From contig NZ_CP169368.1 in the NCBI RefSeq assembly GCF_042485795.1, positions 1,426,001 to 1,490,000 on the forward strand: a stretch of DNA of 64,000 nucleotides, in the 5' to 3' direction. The notes below the pieces were generated by a model. That model had not been told where the DNA came from and did no database searches. It worked only from the letters and a program-made list of their open reading frames with translations. Below, in pieces: positions 1 to 8,860 of the stretch; position 1 is the first letter of the stretch, and each line of letters begins with the position of its first letter. The position numbers were made by a program, and so were the translations under genes. The DNA is from Lonepinella sp042485795. GTDB taxonomy: Bacteria > Pseudomonadota > Gammaproteobacteria > Enterobacterales > Pasteurellaceae.

Positions 1-1
1 G

Positions 2-979
2 CCTGGGGATGCGTGGCAAAAATTTGCTAACTTACGTGCCTATTATGCCTATATGTGGGGTTATCCAGGTAAGAAATTACTGTTTATGGGTAATGAATTC
101 GCTCAAGGTCGTGAATGGAATTATCAAGAAAGCCTTGATTGGTACTTATTAGATGATTTCCACGGTGGTGGCTGGCACAAAGGTGTGTTGCAATTAGTCA
201 AAGATTTGAATAAAACTTACAAAGAAAACACCGCACTTTATCAATTAGATAATAAACCAGAAGGGTTTGATTGGTTAGTGGTCGATGATAATCAAAATTC
301 TATCTTTGCTTTTGAACGTCGTGATAGTAATGGTGATCGTATTTTGGTGGTGAGTAACTTTACCCCAGTGGTTCGTGAAAATTACCGTATTGGGGTAAAT
401 GAAGCAGGGGAGTATGAAGAAATTCTGAATACGGATTCGGCTTACTATAAAGGCTCAAATGTAGGCAACTTTGGTGTAGTCACCACAGAAGACATTGAAA
501 GCCATGGTAGAAAACAATCTATTTCAGTGGTTGTTCCGCCATTGGCAACAATTTATTTTCGTTGGAAAAAAGTCGCAAAGAAGGTTAGAAAAACAGCCGT
601 AAAACCAGCTGACGCTATGGATCTTACGTTAAAACCAGCTAAAGTGACCAAAGCTAAAGCGACAAAAACCGAATCTGTGAAAGTTGAAACCGCAAAAAAT
701 AAAACTGCGACTAAAACGACTAAAGCAAAATCAGTTAAAGCAGATGCAGTAGTTGCTGAAAAAAGTGCGGTGAAAATTACAGCTAAAAAAGTGACCAAAG
801 CGGCTACTCAAAAAGCTGAGGTAAAAGCTGAATCGGAGAAGAAAACGGTAAAAGCGAAAGCAGAACCGAAAGTAGCAAAAGCTAAAACGACTACAGCTAC
901 GGCGAAAAAAACAACGGCAAAAGTTGAAACTGCTAAAAAAGTAGTGAAGTCAAAAGCTAAAAAAGCTACTGAAGAATAA
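2..979 (+). CDS. glgB: 1,4-alpha-glucan branching enzyme GlgB, 3' part, with Lys/Ala-rich tail
   Basis: The gene is cut by the window start; the open frame runs from base 2. The enzyme forms alpha-1,6 branches in glycogen. The visible part is the end of the GH13 catalytic domain (KLLFMGNEFAQ) and the all-beta C-terminal domain, which in relatives ends at a PPLATI-type motif (here about bases 536-560). Here the protein does not stop there: about 135 further residues (about bases 570-976) follow, made almost only of Lys, Ala, Thr, Val and Glu, like histone H1 or AlgP tails. A DNA uptake signal (763-771) is embedded in the tail and reads KSAV. First gene of a glgBXCAP cluster in the E. coli order. 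The identity is firm; the role of the tail is unknown. Confidence 0.95.
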   Translation, partial: PGDAWQKFANLRAYYAYMWGYPGKKLLFMGNEFAQGREWNYQESLDWYLLDDFHGGGWHKGVLQLVKDLNKTYKENTALYQLDNKPEGFDWLVVDDNQNSIFAFERRDSNGDRILVVSNFTPVVRENYRIGVNEAGEYEEILNTDSAYYKGSNVGNFGVVTTEDIESHGRKQSISVVVPPLATIYFRWKKVAKKVRKTAVKPADAMDLTLKPAKVTKAKATKTESVKVETAKNKTATKTTKAKSVKADAVVAEKSAVKITAKKVTKAATQKAEVKAESEKKTVKAKAEPKVAKAKTTTATAKKTTAKVETAKKVVKSKAKKATEE

Positions 980-1278
980 AATGTAAAGAATGTAGTAACG
1001 GTATGGTACGTTTAAGCATATTCTTGACAATAAGCTATTTTAGTTATAACTTTCCCTCTTTCCGTTTACGGAGAGAACAGTGCCGAAGTCTAAAAGAAGT
1101 AAAATCTTTATTGGGCCAACTTAGCTTGCCAGTTTCTGTTAGATGGAGCAATCTCTCTGTTTACGGTTGGAGTGAAGATGGTGTTATAACGAAGCATTCG
1201 TCTATAGTATAGAGTGGTGTAAATGTATCATTTTCTTATATTTTTGTTGTATTATAATGGATTATCTTTAAATTATTT
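980..1278. other. glgB-glgX intergenic region, no recognisable gene
   Basis: About 300 bases without a convincing gene. A 69-codon frame at 1003-1212 has no recognisable domain and no ribosome binding site. Two imperfect copies of a CTCT(T)-CYGTTTACGG-AGTG-like stretch lie near 1052-1080 and 1152-1178, which may be a decayed repeat. TTGACA at 1024-1029 could be a -35 box, but I see no good partner at the right distance. Confidence 0.4.
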
Positions 1279-3252
1279 ATGAAAACGTTATTAGGGGCGA
1301 ATATTGAAATTCGCAATAATCAACAGGGGGTTAGTTTTGCCCTATATTCCAGCCAAGCACAAAAAATTGAATTATGTTTATTTGATTCAGAAGACAATGA
1401 AAAACGCTTTGCAATGGAAAAAAATGAACAAGATATTTGGCATTGTTGGATTGCTAATATTGAAGTGGGTACTAAATATGGTTATCGCCTTTATCCAAAA
1501 TATGGCGTTAGCTTAAATAACCCTAACAAATTAATGTTAGATCCTTATGCCAAAATGGTAGTGGGAAAACCAGATTTATCTACTGCGAACAAAAGAGCAT
1601 GGTTTTTGTTAAGTGATCAACGTGATAATGCCAAACTGGCTCCGAAAGCGATGGTTACTAATTCATCAAATTTTGACTGGCAAGGGGATAAACCATTACA
1701 AACGCCGTGGGAACATAGTATTATTTATGAATTGCACGTTAAAGGGTTTACCCAATTGCGTGAAGATTTGCCACAACATATTCGTGGTACTTATGCTGGT
1801 CTAGCTCATCCGAAAAGTATTGCTTATTTGCAATCTTTGGGGATAACTGCGGTTGAATTATTACCAGTAAATTTCTTTGTAAATGAACCGCACTTACAAG
1901 AAAAAAGATTAAGTAATTATTGGGGTTATAATCCGTTAGCGATGTTCGCTTTAGAACCTAGTTATGCTGCTACAGATAACCCAATGAATGAATTTAAACA
2001 AGCGGTGAAAGCCCTACATCAAGCTGGTATTGAAGTGATTTTAGATGTGGTATTTAATCATACTGCTGAGGGTGAAAAAGATTATCCTACATTCAGTCAA
2101 CGGGGCATTGATGATCAGACCTATTATTACCATGATCAGCAAGGTTATTACTATAATTGGACAGGTTGTGGTAATACTTTAGATTTATCTTCGCCACAAG
2201 CTCGAGCATGGGCATTAGATTGTTTAAAATACTGGGTGAAAGAATATCACATTGACGGTTTCCGTTTTGATTTAGCTACTTGTTTAGGTAGAGAACAGCC
2301 GTATTTTAATCCGCAAGGCTTGTTATTTAAAGCGATTGAAAATGATCCGATATTAAGCCGTTGTAAAATGATTAGCGAGCCTTGGGATTTAGGTGATGGG
2401 GGATATCAAGTAGGAAATTTCCCAAGCTATTTTGCCGAATGGAATGACCGTTACCGTGATGACATTAAACGTTTTTGGCTGTGGAAAAGTGGAGCGTTAG
2501 GCGATTTTGCAGAACGATTAGCAGGTTCAAGTGATATATATCGTAAAGGGAATCAGTTACCCTATAAAACATTGAATTTTATCACCGCACATGACGGTTT
2601 TACATTGCGAGATTTGGTCAGTTATAACCATAAACACAATTTTGCAAATGGGGAAGATAACCATGACGGTCGTAATGAAAATTACAGCTATAATCATGGT
2701 ATAGAGGGTTTAGCCGAAGGCTTGCCAGTGAATGAAAAAAGTGCGGTGGAAAAACAACGATTTTTAACCAGCGTAGCGTTATTACGTACATTGTTATTAT
2801 CTAATGGTACCCCGATGTTATTAGCGGGTGATGAGTTTGGTAATACACAATATGGTAATAACAATGCCTATTGTCAGGATAATCAGATTAGTTGGTTGAA
2901 GTGGAGAAATTTTAATGAAGATTTATTTGTTGCCACGCAACAAGCGATTCAATTACGCAAAAAAATTCAAAGCTTAACCATGGGGCAGTGGTGGAGTGCA
3001 GCAAATGTAAGCTGGCTCAACGAATTTGGACATAGTTTGCAAGTAGCAGACTGGCAAGATTACGCTGGTAAAGCGATGCAATTTTTATTAGATGATCAAT
3101 GGTTATTTGTAATTAATGCCAAAGATGAACTACAGAATTTTGTATTACCCGACGGCAAATGGGAAATGCTGGTGTCAAGTCATAGCAAAATGTTAAAAGG
3201 TCAAGGATTAGTTGTAGAAACCATAGATTTTTGTTTGTTACAACGGAAATGA
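1279..3252 (+). CDS. glgX: glycogen debranching enzyme GlgX
   Basis: Isoamylase-type GH13 enzyme that removes alpha-1,6 branches, mainly from phosphorylase-limited glycogen. 657 residues, the same length as E. coli GlgX. An N-terminal CBM48-like domain is followed by the (beta/alpha)8 domain with DVVFNH (about 256-261), the nucleophile Asp in FRFDLA (about 331), the acid Glu in ISEPWD (about 367) and the transition-state Asp in TAHDGF (about 439). All catalytic residues are present. A DNA uptake signal lies within the gene at 2739-2747, read as KSAV. It follows glgB by 299 bases, a wider gap than is usual in this operon, so separate transcription is possible. Confidence 0.96.
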   Translation: MKTLLGANIEIRNNQQGVSFALYSSQAQKIELCLFDSEDNEKRFAMEKNEQDIWHCWIANIEVGTKYGYRLYPKYGVSLNNPNKLMLDPYAKMVVGKPDLSTANKRAWFLLSDQRDNAKLAPKAMVTNSSNFDWQGDKPLQTPWEHSIIYELHVKGFTQLREDLPQHIRGTYAGLAHPKSIAYLQSLGITAVELLPVNFFVNEPHLQEKRLSNYWGYNPLAMFALEPSYAATDNPMNEFKQAVKALHQAGIEVILDVVFNHTAEGEKDYPTFSQRGIDDQTYYYHDQQGYYYNWTGCGNTLDLSSPQARAWALDCLKYWVKEYHIDGFRFDLATCLGREQPYFNPQGLLFKAIENDPILSRCKMISEPWDLGDGGYQVGNFPSYFAEWNDRYRDDIKRFWLWKSGALGDFAERLAGSSDIYRKGNQLPYKTLNFITAHDGFTLRDLVSYNHKHNFANGEDNHDGRNENYSYNHGIEGLAEGLPVNEKSAVEKQRFLTSVALLRTLLLSNGTPMLLAGDEFGNTQYGNNNAYCQDNQISWLKWRNFNEDLFVATQQAIQLRKKIQSLTMGQWWSAANVSWLNEFGHSLQVADWQDYAGKAMQFLLDDQWLFVINAKDELQNFVLPDGKWEMLVSSHSKMLKGQGLVVETIDFCLLQRK

Positions 3253-3293
3253 TCTGTTTTTTTGATTAATTTTTCAAAACTTTGAACCTTATC

Positions 3294-3328
3294 ACAGAAA
3301 ATTATTTTTATTTTCTGTATAGTATAAT
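3294..3328 (+). promoter_or_regulatory. palindrome overlapping a candidate glgC promoter
   Basis: A perfect 9-base inverted repeat, ACAGAAAAT (3294-3302) and ATTTTCTGT (3310-3318), directly precedes a TATAAT box (3323-3328) in the 147-base glgX-glgC gap. The arms are AT-rich and no T-run follows, so an operator is more likely than a terminator. A good -35 box is not evident. This would allow glgCAP to be expressed apart from glgBX; the regulator is unknown. Confidence 0.4.
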
Positions 3329-3399
3329 TAGATTATTAAATAGTCTTTAGTTTTTAACTGAAACGATTAGCCCACAATTTTATTTATGGAGAATTAATT

Positions 3400-4707
3400 A
3401 TGAGTAGCAAAGTTGCATTACCAAACAAATATGAACTCGTTAAAGAAACATTAGTGTTAATTTTAGCGGGAGGACGTGGCTCTCGTTTACACGAATTGAC
3501 CGATAAACGAGCAAAACCCGCACTTTATTTTGGGGGAAACCGTCGTATCATTGACTTCGCTTTGTCAAACTGTATTAACTCAGGATTAAACCGCATTGGT
3601 GTGGTAACACAATATGCTGCTCATTCTTTGTTACGTCATTTACAAAACGGTTGGTCTTTCTTACCACAAGAACGTGGGGAATTTGTAGATATGTTGCCAG
3701 CACGTCAACAAATTGATGATTCTACTTGGTATCGTGGTACAGCGGATGCGGTGTATCAAAATATGGCAATTTTGAAACATCACTACCAACCAAAATATGT
3801 GTTAATTCTAGCTGGCGACCATATCTATAAACAAGATTATAGCCAAATGTTACTTGATCACGTTTCTAGTGGAGCAAAATGTACCGTTGGCTGTATTGAA
3901 GTACCACGTTCCGAAGCCTCTGAATTTGGTGTAATGGCAGTGGATGAAAACTTGAAAGTGAAAGAGTTTGTGGAAAAACCAAAAGATCCACCAGCGATGA
4001 TTGGTAAACCAGACATTTCATTAGCATCTATGGGAATCTATGTATTTGATGCAGATTACTTATATGAAGTATTAAACCGTGAAGTAAAATCACAAAATAC
4101 CTCCCATGACTTTGGTAAAGATATTTTACCGAAATCTTTAGAAGAAGGTGTGTTATACGCTCATCCATTTAGTCGTTCTTGCATGGGTCGTAATACCGAA
4201 GGGGAAATTTACTGGCGTGATGTGGGAACATTAGACAGTTTCTGGCAAGCTAATATTGATTTAGTGTCAGAAAAACCACAACTCGATATTTATGACCAAC
4301 GCTGGCCAATTCGTGGTAATCCAGAACAGACTTATCCGTCCAAATTCTTCTATCACAACCCAAGCATTAAACCTGTGGATAATTCCTTGATTTCTGGCGG
4401 TTGTTTGATTACCGATGCAAGTATCAGTTATTCCGTGTTATTCAATAACGTAAAAGTGAAATCGGATTCTAGCATCGATCATTGTGTAGTATTACCGCAA
4501 GTGACCATTGGTAAAAACTGTGTGTTAAGAAATTGTATTATTGACCGTCATGTGGTCATTCCAGATAATACCCAAATTGGTGTAGATATTGAGGAAGATC
4601 GCAAACGTTTCCGTGTGAGTAGTACAGGTAAAGTCATTTTAGTCACTGACTCAATGATTAAGAGATTGCAAGGTGAAAAAGTGACTAATGAAGAGCATTT
4701 AGATTAG
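3400..4707 (+). CDS. glgC: glucose-1-phosphate adenylyltransferase (ADP-glucose pyrophosphorylase)
   Basis: Makes ADP-glucose from ATP and glucose-1-phosphate, the committed step of bacterial glycogen synthesis. 435 residues against 431 in E. coli. The nucleotidyltransferase domain shows GGRGSRL (about 22-28), RGTADAV (about 111), GDHIYK (about 140) and EKPKDP (about 192), the last around the sugar-phosphate-binding Lys. The C-terminal part is a left-handed beta-helix with hexapeptide-like repeats, the usual site of allosteric control. A ribosome binding site (GGAG) precedes the ATG. Upstream lies a palindrome with a TATAAT box. Confidence 0.97.
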   Translation: MSSKVALPNKYELVKETLVLILAGGRGSRLHELTDKRAKPALYFGGNRRIIDFALSNCINSGLNRIGVVTQYAAHSLLRHLQNGWSFLPQERGEFVDMLPARQQIDDSTWYRGTADAVYQNMAILKHHYQPKYVLILAGDHIYKQDYSQMLLDHVSSGAKCTVGCIEVPRSEASEFGVMAVDENLKVKEFVEKPKDPPAMIGKPDISLASMGIYVFDADYLYEVLNREVKSQNTSHDFGKDILPKSLEEGVLYAHPFSRSCMGRNTEGEIYWRDVGTLDSFWQANIDLVSEKPQLDIYDQRWPIRGNPEQTYPSKFFYHNPSIKPVDNSLISGGCLITDASISYSVLFNNVKVKSDSSIDHCVVLPQVTIGKNCVLRNCIIDRHVVIPDNTQIGVDIEEDRKRFRVSSTGKVILVTDSMIKRLQGEKVTNEEHLD

Positions 4708-4719
4708 TTTTGTATTCCG

Positions 4720-4744
4720 TGGGGGAAATTCAATGTATTCCCCA
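4720..4744 (+). other. hairpin in glgC-glgA gap
   Basis: TGGGGGAA (4720-4727) can pair with TTCCCCA (4738-4744). No T-run follows, so it may stabilise or process the operon mRNA rather than end it. Confidence 0.4.
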
Positions 4745-4764
4745 TAAAACGGAACGTAATTTTT

Positions 4765-4790
4765 GGGCGGCAACACAAAACCGCCCCTAC
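4765..4790 (-). repeat. REP-like palindrome with GTAG head
   Basis: On the minus strand this reads GTAG, then GGGCGG, a 10-base loop and CCGCCC. A GTAG tetranucleotide directly before a GC-rich palindrome is the hallmark of REP sequences mobilised by RAYT transposases. A related pair with a different stem lies at 13619-13681. Confidence 0.5.
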
Positions 4791-4814
4791 GTATTTAAGG
4801 AAAACATAAAGTAA

Positions 4815-6245
4815 ATGAGAGTATTACACGTTTGTTCAGAATTATATCCACTGTTAAAAACAGGTGGATTAGCAGATGTAATGGGGGCATTACCTTTTGC
4901 TCAAAAACAAGAGGGTATTGATGCTCGAGTGTTATTACCAGGTTATCCAGCTATTTTTGCTGGTATTCCAGAAACCTATGTAGTGGCTGAGTTTTTCAAT
5001 TTTGCTGGTCACATTTTGTTACGTTATGGTGAATACAATGGTGTAGGTGTGTATATTATTGATGCTCCGCATTTATATGATCGTCCTGGCAATCCATATC
5101 ACGATCAATGGTATCAAGATTATACTGATAACTATAAACGTTTTGCCCTGTTAGGTTGGGTTGGAGCAGAATTAGCCACAGGGTTAGATAGTTGGTGGAA
5201 TGCCGAAGTAGTACATTCTCACGACTGGCATGCTGGCTTAACCAGTGCTTATTTATATAACAAAGGTAAACCAGCTAAATCCGTATTTACCATTCATAAT
5301 TTAGCCTATCAAGGTCGATTTGCTTATCAACATTTATATGAGATTGGCTTGCCAGCAGGTATGTTTCATGTTGATGGCTTAGAATTATATGGCGAAATTT
5401 CCTATTTGAAAGCAGGGTTATATTATTCTGATGCAGTTACCGCAGTGAGTCCAACTTATGCTAAAGAAATTACTCGCCCAGAATTTGCCTATGGTTTGCA
5501 AGGGTTACTTGGCACCTTAGAATATCAAGGTCGTTTACACGGTATTTTAAACGGCGTAGATGAAAAGATTTGGCATCCAAATAATGATCCTTATATTACT
5601 GAACATTATAAATTAAAATTTATGACGGGTAAGAAAAAGAATAAGGAACAGTTACAAGCCTATTTCAATTTACCGCAAAATCCAGATGTACCAATTTTTG
5701 TGATGATTACTCGTTTAACTGAACAGAAAGGCGTGGATTTATTACTTGAAACCACTGATGAAATTGTGAAACAAGGTGGACAACTTATTGTTTTAGGTTC
5801 TGGAGCCCAACATTTAGAACAAGGTTTATGGGGATTAACCCAGTATTATCCGCAAAATGTGGCGGTCAAAATCGGTTATGATGAAGCCTTATCTCACCTT
5901 ATGGTAGCAGGTGGTGATGTAATTTTAGTGCCAAGTCGTTTTGAACCTTGTGGTTTAACACAATTATATGGCTTAAAATATGGTACATTACCGTTGGTTC
6001 GTAAAACAGGTGGTTTAGCCGATACAGTGGTTGACAGCACCAGTGAAAATATTAAAGCAGGTATCGCCACAGGTTTTGTGTTTGAAGATGCCGATCCACA
6101 AGGTTTGCGTTATGCCTTAAATAATGCCTTGAATTTATGGAAAAAACAACGTCTATGGTTCAGTGTGAGAGCAAATGCAATGGCTCAAGATTTTAGTTGG
6201 GCATTAGCTGCTCGCCATTATCTAGCACTTTATAACAGAATTTAG
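4815..6245 (+). CDS. glgA: glycogen synthase (ADP-glucose:glucan glucosyltransferase)
   Basis: GT5 family retaining glucosyltransferase that extends alpha-1,4 chains from ADP-glucose. 476 residues, close to the 477 of E. coli. The N-terminal KTGGLADV motif (Lys at about 15) binds ADP-glucose; the C-terminal EPCGLTQLYG motif (Glu at about 377) holds the catalytic acidic residue and phosphate-binding segment. A second GGLADTV block follows at about 397. The start ATG follows AAGGAAAACAT. The gene lies 107 bases after glgC, with two hairpins between, and ends at a strong uptake-signal terminator. Confidence 0.97.
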   Translation: MRVLHVCSELYPLLKTGGLADVMGALPFAQKQEGIDARVLLPGYPAIFAGIPETYVVAEFFNFAGHILLRYGEYNGVGVYIIDAPHLYDRPGNPYHDQWYQDYTDNYKRFALLGWVGAELATGLDSWWNAEVVHSHDWHAGLTSAYLYNKGKPAKSVFTIHNLAYQGRFAYQHLYEIGLPAGMFHVDGLELYGEISYLKAGLYYSDAVTAVSPTYAKEITRPEFAYGLQGLLGTLEYQGRLHGILNGVDEKIWHPNNDPYITEHYKLKFMTGKKKNKEQLQAYFNLPQNPDVPIFVMITRLTEQKGVDLLLETTDEIVKQGGQLIVLGSGAQHLEQGLWGLTQYYPQNVAVKIGYDEALSHLMVAGGDVILVPSRFEPCGLTQLYGLKYGTLPLVRKTGGLADTVVDSTSENIKAGIATGFVFEDADPQGLRYALNNALNLWKKQRLWFSVRANAMAQDFSWALAARHYLALYNRI

Positions 6246-6257
6246 TTGTATTTTTCA

Positions 6258-6290
6258 TCAAAGTGCGGTTAAAATACCGCACTTTTTATT
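6258..6290 (+). terminator. terminator from back-to-back uptake signals after glgA
   Basis: AAGTGCGGT (6261-6269) pairs with ACCGCACTT (6277-6285) and is followed by a T-run. It lies between glgA and glgP, so glgP may be partly uncoupled from glgCA. Confidence 0.8.
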
Positions 6291-6317
6291 TTATTAGATT
6301 TTATTAGGACTATTTCT

Positions 6318-8765
6318 ATGCTCAAAATTCAAAACTATGAGCGTCCATCTCACGATGCAGGCTCACTGAAAAAAGCAATCGTCTATAAATTAGTTTATCT
6401 AATTGGACGCTCCCCCGAAGAGGCAAGTCAACGTGACTGGCTAAATGCGACCTTATATGCGGTACGTGATCTTGTTACCGAAGGTTGGATTTCTACCGCA
6501 AAACAATCAAGAGCGGAAGAAACTCGTCGTGTTTACTATCTTTCAATGGAATTTTTAATTGGACGCACCCTTTCTAATGCTTTAATTGCGGAAGGTGTAT
6601 ATGACAGTGCTAAACAGGCTTTACAAGAATTAAATATTGACTTGGAAGAAGTGTTAGCCAAAGAGGTTGATCCAGGTTTAGGTAATGGCGGATTAGGTCG
6701 TTTAGCTGCCTGTTTTATGGATTCATTAGCGACATTATCAATTCCAAGTATGGGCTATGGTATTCGTTATGAATATGGTATGTTCAGACAACGAATTATA
6801 GATGGTCGTCAAATTGAAAAACCAGATGCTTGGTTAGAAAAAGGTGTTCCTTGGGAATTTATTCGTCCTTCTAAGCGTTTTAGAATTCGTTTAGGCGGTC
6901 ATGTTTATTTTGAAGGTAAAAAATGTATTTGGAAAAATGACGAAGAAATTACCGCACTTGCTTATGACCAAATGATTCCTGGGTTTAAAAATGATAGTGC
7001 GACAACTTTACGTCTTTGGTCCGCACATTCAGGTACTGCATTCAATTTAGCAGATTTTAATAAAGGGGATTATTTTAGTGCGATTGAAGAACGTTCTTCT
7101 TCTGAAAATGTTTCAAGAGTACTTTATCCTGATGACTCTACAATAGCGGGTCGTGAACTACGTTTACGTCAAGAATATTTCCTAGTGTCTGCTTCTTTAC
7201 AAGATATTCTAAAACGCCACATTCGTACACACGGCACATTGGAAAACTTAGCAGATAAAGTGGCAATTCATTTAAATGATACTCACCCAGCTTTAGCTAT
7301 TCCTGAATTAATGCGTATTTTAATTGATGAACACGGTTATGATTGGGAAAAAGCATGGGATATGTGTTGCCGCATTTTCTCTTACACTTGCCACACCCTA
7401 ATGTCAGAAGCCTTAGAAACTTGGCCAGTAGAAATGATGGCGAAAATCTTACCACGTCATTTACAAATGATTTTCGAAATCAATGATTACTTCTTAGATC
7501 ATGTTAGAGATACTGTTACTACGGATGAAGAATTTATCCGCCGAGTTTCTTTAGTAGAAGAAGGTGATGTACGTAAAGTACGTATGGGCTGGTTATCTGT
7601 TGTAGGTTCACACAAAGTGAATGGGGTAGCGGCAATTCATTCTGATTTAATGGTCACATCTACCTTTGCTGATTTCGCTCGTATTTACCCAGAACGCTTT
7701 ACTAACGTAACAAATGGTATTACACCACGTCGTTGGATTGCAGTAGCAAACCCTGATTTATCAGCATTATTTGATAAATATATTGGCACAGAATGGCGTC
7801 GTGATTTAACTCAACTTGAACAATTCAAAAAATATATTCACGAACCAGAAGTGAAAAAAGCGATTCCAGCGATTAAACGTGCGAATAAAATCCGATTAGC
7901 AAATTATGTGAAAAAAGAATTAGGTGTAGAACTTAATCCTGATGCGTTATTTGACGTACAAGTAAAACGTATCCACGAATATAAACGTCAAAGTTTAAAC
8001 GTATTACACATTATTGCTCGTTACAATGAAATGTTAGCTCATCCTGAAAAAGATTGGACACCACGAGTGTTCATTCTTGCAGGAAAAGCAGCATCTGCTT
8101 ATTATGCTGCCAAACAAACCATTAATTTAATTAATGATATTGCTAACGTGATTAATAATGATGAGCGTTTACAAGGTCGTTTAAAAGTAGTATTTATTCC
8201 TAACTATAGCGTTAGTCTTGCTCAAATTATTATTCCAGCAGCGGATATTTCAGAACAAATTTCTTTAGCGGGTACCGAAGCATCGGGTACAAGTAATATG
8301 AAATTTGCTTTAAATGGAGCATTAACCCTAGGTACATTAGATGGTGCAAACGTAGAAATTTTAGATAATGTAGGCAAAGACAATATCTTTATCTTTGGTA
8401 ACACCGTGGAACAAGTGGAAGAATTACGCCACCAAGGTTATAGTCCGTTTAATATTTACCAATCTGATGAGCAATTACGCCAAGTAATTGACCAAATCAG
8501 TAGTGGTTATTTCTCACCAAATGATCCAAATCGTTATCAAGATTTATTAAATGGCTGGCGTTATCATGATTTTTACCAAGCCTTTGCAGATTTCCGTAGC
8601 TATGTTGAAGCCCAAAAAGCAGTTGATGAAAAATACAAAAATCAACAAGCATGGGTAGATAGTGCGTTACAAAATATTGTCAACATGAGTTTCTTCTCAT
8701 CAGACCGTACCATTGCGGAATATGCAGAAAAAATCTGGAAAATTGAGCCATTGAAATTGGATTAA
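6318..8765 (+). CDS. glgP: glycogen phosphorylase
   Basis: PLP-dependent GT35 enzyme that releases glucose-1-phosphate from glycogen non-reducing ends. 815 residues, the same as E. coli GlgP. The PLP-binding site motif EASGTSNMKFALNG carries Lys at about 662. The conserved GNGGLGRLAACFMDS, HLNDTHP and TNGITPRRW blocks are all intact. Last gene of the glycogen cluster; an RNA hairpin terminator follows directly. Confidence 0.97.
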   Translation: MLKIQNYERPSHDAGSLKKAIVYKLVYLIGRSPEEASQRDWLNATLYAVRDLVTEGWISTAKQSRAEETRRVYYLSMEFLIGRTLSNALIAEGVYDSAKQALQELNIDLEEVLAKEVDPGLGNGGLGRLAACFMDSLATLSIPSMGYGIRYEYGMFRQRIIDGRQIEKPDAWLEKGVPWEFIRPSKRFRIRLGGHVYFEGKKCIWKNDEEITALAYDQMIPGFKNDSATTLRLWSAHSGTAFNLADFNKGDYFSAIEERSSSENVSRVLYPDDSTIAGRELRLRQEYFLVSASLQDILKRHIRTHGTLENLADKVAIHLNDTHPALAIPELMRILIDEHGYDWEKAWDMCCRIFSYTCHTLMSEALETWPVEMMAKILPRHLQMIFEINDYFLDHVRDTVTTDEEFIRRVSLVEEGDVRKVRMGWLSVVGSHKVNGVAAIHSDLMVTSTFADFARIYPERFTNVTNGITPRRWIAVANPDLSALFDKYIGTEWRRDLTQLEQFKKYIHEPEVKKAIPAIKRANKIRLANYVKKELGVELNPDALFDVQVKRIHEYKRQSLNVLHIIARYNEMLAHPEKDWTPRVFILAGKAASAYYAAKQTINLINDIANVINNDERLQGRLKVVFIPNYSVSLAQIIIPAADISEQISLAGTEASGTSNMKFALNGALTLGTLDGANVEILDNVGKDNIFIFGNTVEQVEELRHQGYSPFNIYQSDEQLRQVIDQISSGYFSPNDPNRYQDLLNGWRYHDFYQAFADFRSYVEAQKAVDEKYKNQQAWVDSALQNIVNMSFFSSDRTIAEYAEKIWKIEPLKLD

Positions 8766-8783
8766 TGAGTAGGTTACAATAGT

Positions 8784-8828
8784 GAAAGTGCGGTTAAAAA
8801 AATTGTGATTTTTTGACCGCATTTTTAT
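8784..8828 (+). terminator. terminator after glgP
   Basis: An uptake signal (AAGTGCGGT) plus A-run pairs with TTTTTTGACCGCA, followed by TTTTT. The stem is about 14 bp with mismatches. It ends the glg transcript. Confidence 0.75.
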
Positions 8829-8860
8829 ATGTTGATATTAATAAAATAAGAGAATATTTC

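Noticed and set aside
553..798. Antisense frame opposite the GlgB tail
   Set aside because: An open antisense frame is expected opposite Lys/Ala-rich codons; no start signal.
1003..1212. 69-codon open frame between glgB and glgX
   Set aside because: No ribosome site and no similarity I recognise; composition is unlike the neighbours.
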